Below, in pieces: positions 18,615 through 30,883 of a stretch of DNA of 34,090 bases; position 1 is the first letter of the stretch, and each line of letters opens with the position of its first letter. The stretch comes from Pelomyxa schiedti (lineage: Eukaryota > Evosea > Pelobiontida > Pelomyxidae). The DNA lies in assembly GCA_020536535.1 (NCBI GenBank), contig JAHLWZ010000979.1:1-34090 (forward strand), given 5' to 3'. A model generated the notes under the pieces. That model searched no databases. It saw nothing but the letters and a program-made list of their open reading frames with translations, and had not been told where the DNA came from. A program made the position numbers and the translations under genes.

Positions 18615-21600
18615 TCACCTCCTCCTTGTGCAGAGGGAGTTGAACAGTGAGAGTGTGAGGTTTACATCCAGTGTTACATGGTTGTACTCGTACTTGTCGA
18701 TGCGTTTGTCCTTCTTGTCCAGTAAGTCCGCAATGTGAACCTCCAGTTTGTCCGATGCCTCAGGAAGGCGCACTTCCACCTCGAAAATGCCCGGTTCGGG
18801 TGAGGTTATGAATATCTTTGTGCTCTTGTGCCTGTGAGTGTGGTTATTTTGAATGTCCGGAACGGCGGGAGTACAAACTCGGTCTTTGGTATTTCGGAGT
18901 CCACAATGACACCTTTCTTCACCAGAGCCAGGTAGTTGTACTGTGTAAAAGCCGGTGAGTGTATGGTAATTATTCGGGGTTTTCAAACCTTGAATGGGCC
19001 AAGGAGGGTGGTGGTGGAGCGGCCTGATTGCTGTGTGTAGTAGTTTGCCAGGCAGGACTCTACATATTGCCGATATCTGTGGATGATAAGAAACAGAATG
19101 GAGGAGGCTTTATGTCCACCTGTCAATCTGCTCAGCCATGTACTTTTGTTGCGCGACCACTCTGTCAATTGATGTTCTAAGCCTCGAAAGTTCTTTTGCT
19201 TCCTTGTCCCTCATGCGCTCCCAGTTTGAAGCATCAGTAGCAATGGCTTTGAGAAGTTCTTGGAAGCCATCACCCTACGAATATGTCAGCAGGGAGCAAA
19301 AGTAATTGCGAGGTACCTTGTTCACTTTTCCAAGGGTCTCAAGTGCATCCAGATTCTTGTATATTTCAGTTATTTGAACCTGTAGTGCAGGGTTTCCTGA
19401 TTGAAAAGCCTCCTACAAAAGCGTTAGGAATGACTTTCCCCTGAGGAGAGGTACTGTTAGAATTCCTTTCAAAGTGGCTTCACAGGTAGCAGAAGGATGT
19501 GTCTGGCGGAAAATTTTCAGGATTTTGGATTTGGTACTTAGATACAACTGCTGTGTATCAACCCTTCCTGTGTCCGCGGGGAGGAATTTGTTGGCGAGGA
19601 CAAGCGAAATATCGTGGGTGTCATCATCATATGTCTCTGATGGTCCCAAATCATTTAGGAGTTCAATGAGGGGATCATCAGGTTTGAGGATCACAGTCTG
19701 TAAATTGTCCTGCCAAGGATTGAGAAACCAAAAACCTCAAAGCAACCTTACCTGCAATAGCATGTGCATGTTGGATAATTCACTGGGCTTAACCAAAATT
19801 GTCGGCTTCACTAATTGTATTAGTTCGTTGTACTGATCAACTTCGAGGTGTTGTTGAGGGTTGTCCACTAACAAAACTTGCTGAAGGTAGTTTCGTGATG
19901 TTGGTGCGTAGGTTGCAAGCCAAGGATTTAATGCTGCTAACCATTTCTCTGTGGTGCTGTTGAAGGGGGTGATGTTGAGAAGGTTGTAGATAACCTTCGA
20001 TATCTGAAAAGGAGGTTACTTAATTTTCAGTTTTCTTCAGGATACCTGCAGTAAGCTGAAGACTGCACTTGGTTTAACTGGATTGTCAGTTATTTTGAAA
20101 GTCTCAGGGGTAACAATGCCCAAATTGACAAAGCGGAAATAAACAAAATGTACAGTGAGGCGATTAATATCGTCAGCGGGAGCTGTTGGAAAGGCTTCCT
20201 ATAACACTATAAGTAATCAATACTTATAAAATTGCGGACTTACAATTGCTGCATCATGAATTTTCTTACAAATCCACCTCAAGCCATAGGGAAGATTGTT
20301 AATAGAATTGATGATTGCCTCATAGAGCATCAAAGAAATTTTTTTCAAATTTTCAGTGTCTATTCAGTATTAACAAGACCACGTCACAGTAACAGATGTA
20401 CTCTTTTTTAGTTCTGCGACCACTTCCGGCATGGCTAAACATTCCTCGTCGGTAATGTTAACGTTTATTGGTCTGCCACCACCAATTTCTTGCTCAGTTA
20501 CCATCGTTTCATAAATCTTAAAGGATTAGAAGTCTTGTTTCGGTCTCCTTATAACATACAGCTCTGGCACTTATATCTACACTGAAAGGCTCATTGAGAA
20601 ATTGTTTTATGATAGGTCCCAATGTAGCTTGCAAGTACTCAATACCTTGCTTTCGCCTTGAAATTTATAAGAGAAGAGTTATTTTCGCAGAGAGCACACT
20701 TGTTGTAGGTGAGAACCTTAAGAATGTTAATCAATGTGATTCCAAAGGATTCTTACTGTACCATTTCAGGAAGGAAACCCGTTTTAACAAAGTCCATGAC
20801 TCGTTTTGCTTGAGACATGATCTTGCATATGGCAGCCTGCAATTGTTTAGTGCTACGGAAAAATGATGAAAGGGGTACATCAAAAAATTGAAGGAGTAAC
20901 GACTCCTCCCTAGGAGCAAATGCGTCGCCGTAAAGAGTGAGGATGATCGTTTCCAAAACTGGCTTGACTTCATCAGGTTCCTTGTTTCCTTTTTTAGTGA
21001 AGGCGACGGGGGAAATGAGAAGGAAAATTGAGTACCTCGAGGTTGTCCAGCAATCTGGCAAGATAGGATGGCTCCGTTTGTAGCAGGTAGAATAAATGGG
21101 AGTAACCCTACATCAATTTTGAGAAAGGTGTCTACTTCCATCAGCCTTACTTGCAGTTTTTGTGGAGACAGTGTTAGTCTCTTGGCTGTTGGCTCGGGTC
21201 TCCTCTTTCTTTCTTTTTTTAACGTGTAGGCTGTGGCTTGATTGAAATTCTTGAAAGCAGTGAGAATTTGAAGTCGTCGTGAAAATAAACCGTTATTAGA
21301 AGAGCTATGCGCTTGTCAAGTAACTGCAAGTCAATTTCCAACTCTCTGGCTTTTCGTATCTCAGTCAACAGATTGCCCTTCAATTGCGTTATAGCTTCAA
21401 CAAAGTCGATTTCTTCTCCATTGTTGCCAGAGAGTGACTGGGCAAGTTTTACAAGATCAAGGGGATTTATGTCACCCTGAAGCTGAAATTTTCCCCTTAG
21501 AATGAAAATAGGGGCTGCTGATTATCATACAAGTTGCCGGGCCATCTCAGCCACAGATGCTGGCGAGGTTTTTCCTCTTGGTGAAGTCTGATGTGATGCA

Positions 21601-21796
21601 GGTGGGGAATCTACATCCGCGCTAGATGACTGGAAAGAACAATGAGTAAGGAACCGTCGTCGAAGTAAAACAAGTAAAATCACAAAAACCAAACAACCTT
21701 TCTTGAGGTTGATGTCGTCCCCTTGCCGCTGTGTCTATGATGTCGGTGGGACGACGATGTACTACTTGTAGACGTAGTTTGCGATGTACCGCTCAT
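18615..21796 (-). CDS. Short IQGAP-like protein, DGAP1/GAPA type (808 aa)
   Basis: Sixteen exons, all in phase: 21796-21698, 21629-21531, 21482-21291, 21249-21036, 20988-20762, 20649-20560, 20516-20402, 20359-20244, 20198-20046, 20003-19752, 19709-19455, 19412-19317, 19274-19120, 19076-18989, 18940-18875 and 18824-18615. After a Ser/Thr-rich leader the RasGAP-related domain starts around TLYGDAFAPREESLLLQFF. It continues through LPYGLRWICKKIHDAAI and VYFRFVNLGIVTPETFKI. The IQGAP C-terminal domain follows: NYLALVKKGVIVDSEIP, KIFITSPEPGIFEVEVRLPE, and HIADLLDKK to VTLDVNLTLSLFN. Calponin-homology and IQ repeats are absent and the length is close to Dictyostelium DGAP1. Such proteins bind Rac and cortexillin at the cell cortex and act in cytokinesis. 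IQGAP-type domains lack GAP activity. Here the usual NPA after the FxR motif reads NLG. Confidence 0.88.
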
Positions 21797-22183
21797 TCCC
21801 GCGATTGATTTATTTTGTGCAAATAATAATGTACGGATCTGGAGGACGGTGTTAAACAGATTAATATTATTACACGCCACCACGACAACCAACCAACACA
21901 CGCACGTTTATTATGCCGTAAACACGACCCCCGTGCAGCACCCACAAGATTGGTTTTTTTTTTTTGTTTTTTCCTTTTCTTGGATTGTTGCTTTTCATCA
22001 GAAACACAAGTCCCGGTGCCGTTTCCTTCTTTGTACAATACCACCGGAAATCAACTGGGCACACCCCTCATGCTGACCCCACCACTCCCTGAAAACTACA
22101 AGTCGAGTCCCTCCAATGTGATTCCTTGATGTGAATGGGTAGCCACAGAAGTAGTTTCTGGGTTGATCGTTTTCCTCGAAGGC
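21797..22183. other. Divergent intergenic region, 387 bp
   Basis: Separates the start codons of the IQGAP-like gene (minus) and the TBC gene (plus). It contains a T run near 21954-21966 and AT-rich DNA near 21860-21875. Both promoters must lie here. I see no specific motif. Confidence 0.4.
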
Positions 22184-22501
22184 ATGGTCTTTCGCCGCAG
22201 AACCGAAACACTTTTGATGGGGGACGACGGCGAAGGGACACAACAACACACAGCCACGCCACCCACAATTGCAACGTCGTGTATTGACAACCGCACCCAC
22301 GACGAGCCTAAACCCACACGACGCCGCCACCCTTCATCGCCCCTGCCACCGGTTCCGGCACCACCCAGCACAACATCACCAACATCAACACCGAGTACCG
22401 ATAATTGTAATGTTAGTAACAACAGCGGATCTGCCAACACACCCGATGATCCCATAATAGCCCCGCACCATCGACGCCACGACAACGACAACCCCGGCAA
22501 T

Positions 22502-22539
<38 letters not shown>

Positions 22540-25512
22540 CCACGTCGGCAGTCGGTTTTATCAGTTGCAAACTCACATTGACGAAATCAACCGGCACCTT
22601 TTTGGCGGGGTGTGTGAGTCTCAGCCTGGCGCAACAACCAGCCGAGACAACGTAATATCACCAGACAGTGTGATCACCCAGGAGGCCGTGGATCAGCCAA
22701 AAACAAGGCCCAGGAGGGGAGGCGGGGGGATGGGGACACCGGTGTCCCATTGGAACGAGCCGGATCTGGGGGTTGGGATGACGCCATGCCAGAGCAACTG
22801 TGGCAACGGAAATTTTGATTTATCTCAATTGGAGTGTGAGAAGCTGGGCCAAGACAATTTACTCTCGGAAAAGCCGGGTTCCGCAAATTGTTACGGGAAT
22901 TCTGCTAGAAACGGGGAACATGTGAGAACAGAACATAGTGATGCTCGGAACGGAACCGCCGAATCTATCGGAATGGCTCAAGTCGAACAGATGTTCAAGA
23001 ACCTCTTGTTTGTGCAAAAAGTCCAGCAAATGGTGCAACGAAACTTGGACTTGCAACTCCACCAAATCAAAATTGCACTTGAGGAACGGGCAATGTGTGA
23101 ATCCAACACTCGACATGATGCATGCACTCAAACTTCATACGAAATTGAACCCCAATCATCGGAAATACAGATCAGTGATCCTGAACCAGCACCAAGCCGG
23201 GAATGTGTGATTCCATCGCCTACATCTCTTTCTGTAGAATCCTCAGTGACAGAAAATAACACTGCTCTGCAGCAACCGGTATTAGAAAATACCCAACAAC
23301 CAATAGTTACACCCGTTCCGGGAGAAAAACTCACAGCTTCCCAAACTGTAACAGATCCAAGTCCATCATCAACTCCCTTATTCAGGATCCTTTCAGATTC
23401 TTCTGTTAGTTCACCACATCCACTCCCAACACTCCCTCAGCAAGAAGTAGTCCCGTCCAGAGGTCGTAGCGATTCTATAACGAAGTCAGGTACCCCTTGC
23501 ACAACCTTCTTTCTCTTGTAACAAAACAAAAAAGGTGGGGAAACTGGATGGTCCTTTCGCAGGGCATTAACAAAGCTTGGGGCAGAAGTGTATGCAACTC
23601 CGTCACGTACTGACGTCCCAGAGGACTTGACACCTCTCTCGGCGCTCAAAAGAAAGCAATTTTTGCCCCGTCTTCGAACGAGCTTCAGTTCTCCAATTGG
23701 TCATGAGGTACGCCTTGTTTTCCATTGTTTTGCGCCTTTGATCAACCAAGGAAATGAACGCTCTTCTGGCTCAAGAAAGTGCCCTAGAAACCCCAGTCAA
23801 GAGGCCGATTGTGAGGTATACTCAACGAAAAATAATATACACCAACTAGTTCCCAGAGTGATCATTCCTGAATTCCATAGTGTCAAAGATATACAGTACA
23901 ATGGGTCCGATACAGTGGGCACATTTCTGAAATCGTTGCAGAATGTGAGTTTAGACCTTGTAGATCTTCTTACCCCTGTAGAACTATGACAGGGTTCTCC
24001 CGTTGGATAAATACTGCGTTTTCTTGCCTCTGTGCTCTCAAGCTGGTTTATCGGGGCTTCACCTTGATCTTTCAAGAACTCTCGACTCTTACTCTATTTC
24101 ATCATTGGTGCGCAACAGCCAAAACCAAACACAAGTGTAATCGTAAAACAGGTAACACCAACTTTTATTTTGTACCATGGGGAACTTCAGGAGAAGCTTC
24201 TCGACCAACCTATTTTGGAGATGCTCAGAACTTCTCTCAATGACAAAAACCTGTTGAAGTGGATAAATGCCTTGAACAATTGGACGACATTTTATGAAGA
24301 AAATAGGAGAAAGGTAGTATGAAAACTAAATACGCAAATTCACACTCTTACAGTTGCGTGACGAAATTCGTCATGGCCTACCAGATATTCTTAGAGGGTT
24401 TATCTGGCAAAAATTGTGCAAGAGCGATATGATGGAAGAAAACCATCCAACCGCTTATGATGTATTCTTATCTTTCTTATTTCTTAATTCCTAATCACCG
24501 AGCTGATAATTAACATTAACAGACATTCCTTTGTCTCGATCCCAACAATACTTTCCAACGAAAAATTAAAGCAGACCTACAGAGAACATTTCCAACGCAT
24601 CCATATTTCATATCACAAGCTGGGTGTGTATTTGCTGGCAATGTCTTGTTTTGTACAAAATGGTAAACTAGACAGACTTCGCTGTTTCGTGTATTATTTG
24701 CCTATTCCAACAAAGATCACACATTGGGGTACTGCCAAGGTTCGGACACTTATTTTGGGAAATCGGTTCTCAGTTTTCTAGGCCTCAATTTTATTGCCGG
24801 AATTTTTTTGCTTCAAATGAACGAGCAGGTAGGGGTGTTTCCCTTTGGAACAATAGGTGTCTAAAGAACTTCCACAGAATACATTCTGGGCCTTGGATGG
24901 AATGCTAAATAATCATAAAATCCGCGGTTTATTTTTACCTGATGTACCCTATCTCCGGGATACACTTAAAGTATTTGAGACACTAGTTGCCCGGCATCTA
25001 TCTGATCTCAGCAACAGATTTGTACCCCACTCATTTCCAAAAACATTATTTCTAATTTTCTCCATAGATTTCTTTGGACTTTCCCTTTGGTGCCTTTACA
25101 TCGTGGTTTCTAACTCTGTTTTCGGCTTCATTTCCTATTCCCCTAGTGCAACTTATATGGTATTTTCACAATATTAGCCTTCTACTCACCATTTTTTCAG
25201 GGATTGGTTCTTTGTGGAAGACTTCACAGTTGTTTTTAAGGTTGCCTTAGCCTTCCTAAAATTGCACAAAGGTTCAACCCCGATACTCTTTTCATTTCCA
25301 AACCGCTTTTCCCATTTTTCAGAGAAGCTTTTGCACATAGAAGTGACTGAGTTCATTCCCTTCATTCAAAGTGAACCCAATAGAATGACACCACAAGGTA
25401 TACAACAACCGGCTTCATCCTTGTACATACTTTTACAGACTATGAATCGCTGTTGACACTTGCCGCAAAATTCAGCATCCCATCCAAGATACTTGCTGAC
25501 CTGGGGATATGA
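22184..25512 (+). CDS. TBC-domain Rab GTPase-activating protein (895 aa)
   Basis: Sixteen exons, all in phase: 22184-23489, 23535-23707, 23751-23815, 23857-23948, 23993-24045, 24077-24151, 24191-24313, 24354-24461, 24523-24623, 24672-24739, 24782-24828, 24857-25021, 25068-25159, 25201-25271, 25323-25397 and 25439-25512. Residues 1-450 are low complexity, with Pro/Thr stretches and a run of about 14 Asn. A helical segment (EQMFKNLLFVQKVQQMVQ) stands out. The TBC domain covers about 600-890: LRDEIRHGLPDILRGFIW, the arginine finger in IKADLQRTFPTH (R686), the glutamine finger in GYCQG (Q721), LNFIAGIFLLQMNE, and FGAFTSWFLTLFSASFP. Both catalytic fingers are intact, so it should be an active Rab-GAP in membrane traffic. 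The Rab target is unknown. Introns are mostly 39-51 nt, with two of 28 and 31 nt. Confidence 0.88.
22502..22541. repeat. AAC trinucleotide run
   Basis: A near-perfect AAC run inside exon 1 of the TBC gene that encodes an Asn homopolymer. Such tracts are common in several amoebozoan genomes and are length-variable. Confidence 0.9.
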
Positions 25513-25631
25513 CCTTGCATCATTTAGCACCTAGCCATTCCATGGAACAAAAAGTAGACAAATTTTTTTTTTTTTGTTAATTTTTTTTTCCTTTCTAAAA
25601 CACCAACGACGAGACGAAGAGGGCCACGACC

Positions 25632-28600
25632 ATGTCGCGCACCCAGTCACCCAACAAGCTTCCTTCAATAAAAATCACAAAAAAACCTGGCCCCAGCCAC
25701 AACGACGGCGGTGCGCCGCCCGTTCCGTCCCGGCCGAAACCCCAGCCCTCGGCAGCCTCGTCCTCCAGCGCCACCGCAACAACAACAACAACAACAACAA
25801 CAACAACGACAACGAGGACAGCAGCAACAACAACGGCCACAACACCGAAAACGACGCACCTCCTGCCCTCGTCGCCGTCGCCTGCGCCACCGCCCTCCGC
25901 GTGCCCTAGTCGTCCGTCGAAGGCCACAGGCATCAAACCCACTACGACGCCGCAACGTCGTAGTGGGCTTGGCACAGCCGCCGCCGCCGCCGCCTCCACT
26001 GTCACCTCCACCCCGGCGCCGCCAAGCACAACGGGCAAAACCAGGGCAGCTATCGGCGATGGCGCCTCACTAAAAGGTAAAGTGCCTCGTGTGTCACCAG
26101 TGGCGCGGCATTGTGGGAGGGCTGACGCCACTCCGGCACACAGTCATCCAAGTACTAGTTCCCCAAATGGTTCAACAAATCTGTTGAGTTGTGCGTCTCT
26201 GAAGGACCACCTCAACAACAACACGATCCACAATGTTGTTGCTACAGGGAGTGACGAGTGGGGTCATGGTGAATCATCACATGGTGGCAGTGACTTTTGT
26301 GATGCAGATGCGTTATCTTTCTCTACTACAACCTCTTCAGTAGGACACATCGTACCACAATGCCCAAATACAACAAAACTTGCACCAAAAAAAAGAAAAT
26401 ACAAGAGCAATGAAGAACTCTACAAAAATGAAGCTGAAATTGCAGATGTCGAGCAACAGATGAATGAACAGAGAGAAGAGAAATGCAGGCTAAGCAAAGA
26501 GATAGCTGCAGCACAGTTAAAGATGGATCTTAAGTGTAGTGGTGAGGAATTGGCTAACAATAAATGCACACTGGCCACTCTCAATGCTGAATTGGAAAAA
26601 GTGAGCAAATTCCTGGAGTCTTTGGAACGGAAGAGGACAAGATTAGAAAAAAAGAATGATATTCTCCTGCAGTGCATGAAAGAAAATGTAAAGGTGCATG
26701 CAGATGGGTGTTGCCAAGAACCACTGTCATTTCTCATTGCCGAAAATCCTGCTTCTGAATCATTGAATGCTTACAGAGCCATTGGGAAGCTGATTTGTGC
26801 CACAGAACCTATACTTCCCACCCTCCACAAGGCCCTTGAACATGCACACAATGCAACGGAATATAACCCATTTATATTGCTTTGTGGTTCTTCTGGTGTT
26901 GGTAAGACCCAACTAGGTTTTACTCTTGCATACAGCATACCAACAATGTAAGTACATGCATTTAAATTTTAGGCCTAAAACATAAAAAGATATGTTCCTA
27001 TTTGCGCTCTTTCAGATAGTAACCAAGCCATCTATAATACTTTTGCCCCCTTCAGTAATTCTCTGCTGGAGTGCGCAAAAAGAGATTTGGCTGATATAAA
27101 GAACATTGAGGGATGGGGCCTCAATGTGGCGTCTCTCAGAGAAAAAACACTCTGGACCTATGCTTGGGTTCATTGGGTCATTCAAAACAAAGACCGGCAG
27201 TGGCCCTGGTATGCTGCAGATGGAGGTTTCACCATTACCCTTGAGAGAAAAGTCCATTGCTCTGTTGTGTCCAGGTTGATTAAGGCACTGAAGCCTTGTT
27301 CACTTTGCTTTTTTTTGGATGAGGTCACACTTGATCCAGAAAACGACTTGCATTTATTCCTCAGGAATGCATTTCGAGCATGTTGGACATCACCAATCTT
27401 GTGTGGATCCGATTTGAATGCTGCTAATGCTTGTAAATCAACAGCTTCTGGCAGTTTAACCTGGTGCCTGCTCATAAACAGAACTTCTGTTTCCCTGCAC
27501 CCACAGACCCCACGCATTGTTGCCGTAGAATTACTCCTGCCAAACCTTGCTGATGGGGATCAATCATGTTCAAACTTGCTGAACTACTTATTGAAGAACT
27601 CCCGACCGCGCTTTGCTCTCTGGGTTGCTGATTTTTTAGAGGAACAAAATACCACAGTTGGATCACGTACTGATTTTGCTCAGCTTCTCAACTCTATGTG
27701 CACTAAGATTGCCACTGAGGTACTCAAAACAAAGGCAACAATCCGAGCCACAGATGATGGCAGAATGGCAACACTTGCTTTAATGTCGCCTATTGTATAT
27801 AATAAAAAAGAGGGTGCCCCCCTGGAATCTCCCCTGGTTTCGCACCATTTTGCTCACCTTACCTTGGCTGAGGGGACCATTCATTGTCTGGAACTATGGT
27901 TCCCGCATACACTGAGACTAAATGGAGATGACTTCGAGCCACTAGTTCAAAGTCACTTTCCTAACCCAGAGACAGAAGTTATATTACATATGTGCCTGAG
28001 CGGTACTTTGGGTACATGGCCACTGTTTGACAAACATGAAAAGCCCACAACAGCAAGAGTGGCCTTCTATGAATGCTTGCAACGTTCCTCAAGGTCTCTT
28101 TTAAAAGTCAACACAAATGCAGTTCACAATGATGGGGATTACCTGGAACAACTGTGTTGTATTGCTGCCTGTGTTGGATCACATGTTGAAGGCTTCTTGA
28201 AGAATGGGATGCCATTGAGTACTTTCTTTGGCTTCTTCCTTCGGCACCTGCTATCACCACCACAGTCCTCTAACGCACCTGATTCTTCTGATGAGTCGTC
28301 ATACTGTTCACAGTCAGAGTCTGAAGACTCTGACATTGCTGACTCCAGTTGTGAAGAAGAGGTAGAGGTGGAACCACAGCCCCTGGAGTCTGCCGACTCC
28401 CCGGTCCCAGAGAGGAGGGAGTCTTCTGATGAAGAGGCCTCACCATCACCTTCAGATAGTTCATATAATGCGGAATATGCCACAGAATCCTCTGCTCCTG
28501 CCCCAACTTTACCCTTCTCAGCAGTGCGATTGACTAAAAAGCTTGAGGATTTCTGCCCGGCTCTACTACATTTGTGTGTTGGCTTCCTGAGCCCTCCCAA

Positions 28601-29099
28601 TCAAAGATGGCCCAAGGTGTTGACTAGTGTAGGTGATCATATCAAGCTTGGGAGCATTGACAGAGAGAAAAATGCCACTGGTACTGACATCTTCATTGAT
28701 GGCGGGTTAATAAGCATTGAGGCCAAAAACCACAAAGCAGCACTGAAAAGCAGTGTGCTCAAAGATGTCATTGACCGAATACAAATGAAAACCTTGATAA
28801 CAATTCTCGTGTGTCAGAAGCTCCAAAGTGTGTACTTCAAGAAGAAGAAGGGGAAAACCAAATTTGCGAGGAAACCAGGACCCACAGAGAATCTTTCAAT
28901 AATTGGTGCAAAAATTGCCAAGGACCGCAATACTGTACAACTATTCCCCATACCAGGCGTTCCACAGCTAGCTCCAGCAAAAACACAAAGGCTTCTCTGT
29001 GTTGTGCCCATTGGTAACCCCTGCCCCACACCAAAATTTCCAAATCAGCACCATCCCAGCCCCACACCAAGTAAAAAGCCTCGCCATCACACCAGCTGA
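25632..29099 (+). CDS. P-loop NTPase plus PD-(D/E)XK nuclease, Crinkler/RHS-like (1131 aa)
   Basis: Two exons (25632-26947 and 27020-29099), 1131 aa. Residues 1-245 are Pro/Thr/Ala/Ser-rich. A basic LAPKKRKYK (about 250) resembles a nuclear localisation signal. A coiled coil follows (about 255-350). The NTPase has Walker A GSSGVGKTQL (419-426), a QAIYNTFAPFSNSLLECAK segment as in Crinkler/RHS NTPases, and Walker B LCFFLDE (D539-E540). After an acidic Ser/Glu/Asp linker (about 855-930) there is a nuclease-like domain: GTDIFIDGGLISIEAKNH, with D995 and E1006-x-K1008 fitting a PD-(D/E)XK core, then a helix with DRIQMK. A basic tail (KKPRHH) follows. The Crinkler-RHS proteins described by Aravind's group pair these two modules and act in the nucleus. 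Whether this one is a secreted effector, an anti-element factor or a domesticated gene is unknown. No signal peptide is visible. The acceptor at 27019 is the only one that keeps the frame. Confidence 0.75.
25778..25808. repeat. ACA/CAA trinucleotide run
   Basis: A trinucleotide run coding for Thr in the N-terminal low-complexity part of the NTPase-nuclease gene. Confidence 0.85.
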
Positions 29100-29294
29100 G
29101 GTTTTGTTCACAGCAGGAAGTGTGGGTGTATCCCTTTCCTAAATACATTCAGAATTTTTCACAGCTTTGATTGTCACAACAACCATCAAAAAAAAATCGA
29201 TTCCCACGAGTGGTGACCATTTTGTTCCCTTTTCCATCACACATCGTACAATCTACTCTTGTTTATTGTTTTGCTACCGTAAATAGAATCTAGT

Positions 29295-30596
29295 TCACAG
29301 AAAGCAGGATAGAACAGAGGAGGAATGCCAGATGATCGCACGAAGTGGTCTGAACAAATTGAAGGTGATGACGTGGGCACCAGAGGACTCCTCAGTCACG
29401 TGCATCTCCTTGAGGGAGGCACTTGTCTGGAACAGCAGGCCACCTTCAACGAAAGAGTGCTTGGTTGCGATACAACTCTGTGTCCTCACTGGCTTGGTTG
29501 TGTCATTCACATCCCACACTTCATAGGTGTCACAAGAGGCCCCAAGCGTGCGGAACTGTGACTGGTTCATCTGTGACACACGAAAATTAGCTTCCATGGC
29601 TTTTTGAAATGTTGGTGCTGACTTGCCAGTTCCCTCCTCAATTGTAAAAGCAGGTACATCACCTCTCTGATTGATGAAACAATGGGAACCACTCTCCTTG
29701 CGAAATGCAAAGTATTTGCCAAAAAATAGTACGTACCAGCGGGAGTGGCCCATCAACTGAATGCCATCCAACTTTGGATCAGTGGAACTCACCACAATGA
29801 GCCTGTTTGATGCACAAGTTTTCTCAAGATCAACCAACACAAGCTTGAAGTTGATCTTTTTCCGCTCACTGCAGATAAGCAACAGGTAATTTTCATCTGG
29901 ACCCACAAACTTAGGTTCACAAAACTCCCACCTCCTGTCAAGAGACACCACAGTTGGCTTCTTTATGTTGTTTCCTGCACCACCGTAACATGCTCCCTTC
30001 CTTGGTATCTGGACGACCACCATCTTTCCCGGCATACCTGCAAGCAACACCAACCACTTTCCAGTTACCACGGTTCTCCGAACCTTCCCAGCAAACAGCG
30101 GTATCTTCCTGCCATTTGCCCTGTCCTGCAGGCTGAAAACTGACCGGCTTTTCACCAAGAAGTAGTCCTCGTTCGCTCCAAGCGCCACAATTCCCTGTGG
30201 CAGTCCCCAGGAAAAGGCCCACCACCTCATTTCATGGGTGAGAGTCAGCAGCACCAACGAGACTCCGAACGTGATCATCACTGCCTTGCTCCTCACATCG
30301 ACCCACTCCACCTTCTGCCCTTCATCAATCACCAACTCCACACAATAGAACCTCGATGTCTCCATCAGCCACAACCACATCAGCCTCAAAACCAGAGTCC
30401 CGTCCCCCCCGCAGCAAGTAATTCCGCCTCCCATAATAATCGAAATTAGCCGCAGCGGGCACCGCTCGCCGCACCTCGTGTGCATGCCCACTGCCAGCGC
30501 CCCAACTTGGTCCCTCATCCTCGTCGGCGGGGGACCCTCTTGTTGCGCGAAATCGTTTGCGACGGTCACTGCTTTGCCGGTGCGTTTTCCCCTCAT
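29295..30596 (-). CDS. Unrecognised protein, tandem paralogue A (433 aa)
   Basis: A single uninterrupted frame in a region where nearly all other genes have introns. The ATG at 30596 is chosen because the longer frame has no ATG further up and because it lines up with the start of the neighbouring paralogue. I do not recognise the family. N-terminal marks shared with paralogue B are RDQVGAL, then H-x-RCG-x-x-CPLR, a Gly-rich segment and SRFYC. Further marks are MITFG-x-SLVL with LTHEMRWW, and at the C-terminus FVEGGLLFQ followed by VTEESSGAHVITFNLFR. Regularly spaced beta-like strands with Trp and Gly suggest a beta-propeller or similar all-beta fold, but I see no clear WD or Kelch signature. 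There is no signal peptide. Confidence 0.7.
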   Translation of the reverse strand: MRGKRTGKAVTVANDFAQQEGPPPTRMRDQVGALAVGMHTRCGERCPLRLISIIMGGGITCCGGDGTLVLRLMWLWLMETSRFYCVELVIDEGQKVEWVDVRSKAVMITFGVSLVLLTLTHEMRWWAFSWGLPQGIVALGANEDYFLVKSRSVFSLQDRANGRKIPLFAGKVRRTVVTGKWLVLLAGMPGKMVVVQIPRKGACYGGAGNNIKKPTVVSLDRRWEFCEPKFVGPDENYLLLICSERKKINFKLVLVDLEKTCASNRLIVVSSTDPKLDGIQLMGHSRWYVLFFGKYFAFRKESGSHCFINQRGDVPAFTIEEGTGKSAPTFQKAMEANFRVSQMNQSQFRTLGASCDTYEVWDVNDTTKPVRTQSCIATKHSFVEGGLLFQTSASLKEMHVTEESSGAHVITFNLFRPLRAIIWHSSSVLSCFL

Positions 30597-30883
30597 GGCG
30601 CTCACAGTTTTATGTTTTGCCTGGTGGACGATCTCGGAGCACCTGCTCGCAAATAGGTCTGGGCAGGGTGACGATTTGGCTGGTGGATGTTCGTTGAAAT
30701 TAGATTGTTTTGATGGGAGAAATGCCCCACCCTGCACACACTCTTAGCTTCATGGTTATCCCTCTTGCACTCCTTTGGTAAGTGGCCCAGATTTTGACCC
30801 CGTCCACTTTAGGCTCAGATACCCTACCTGTCTCATCAGATGCCAACTGATAAAAGACTTTTTTTTAAATTCACGTTTGAGCA
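30597..30883. other. Spacer between tandem paralogues, 287 bp
   Basis: Lies between the start of paralogue A and the stop of paralogue B. It should hold the promoter of A and the 3' flank of B. No motif or gene is visible. Confidence 0.4.

Noticed and set aside
18421-18618. Minus-strand frame after the IQGAP stop
   Set aside because: The IQGAP C-terminal domain is complete at 18615 and this frame has no domain, so it is probably 3' UTR.
20731-21141. A separate 136-residue gene
   Set aside because: Its first 35 residues are part of the IQGAP-like exon 21249-21036. The rest crosses an intron in the wrong frame.
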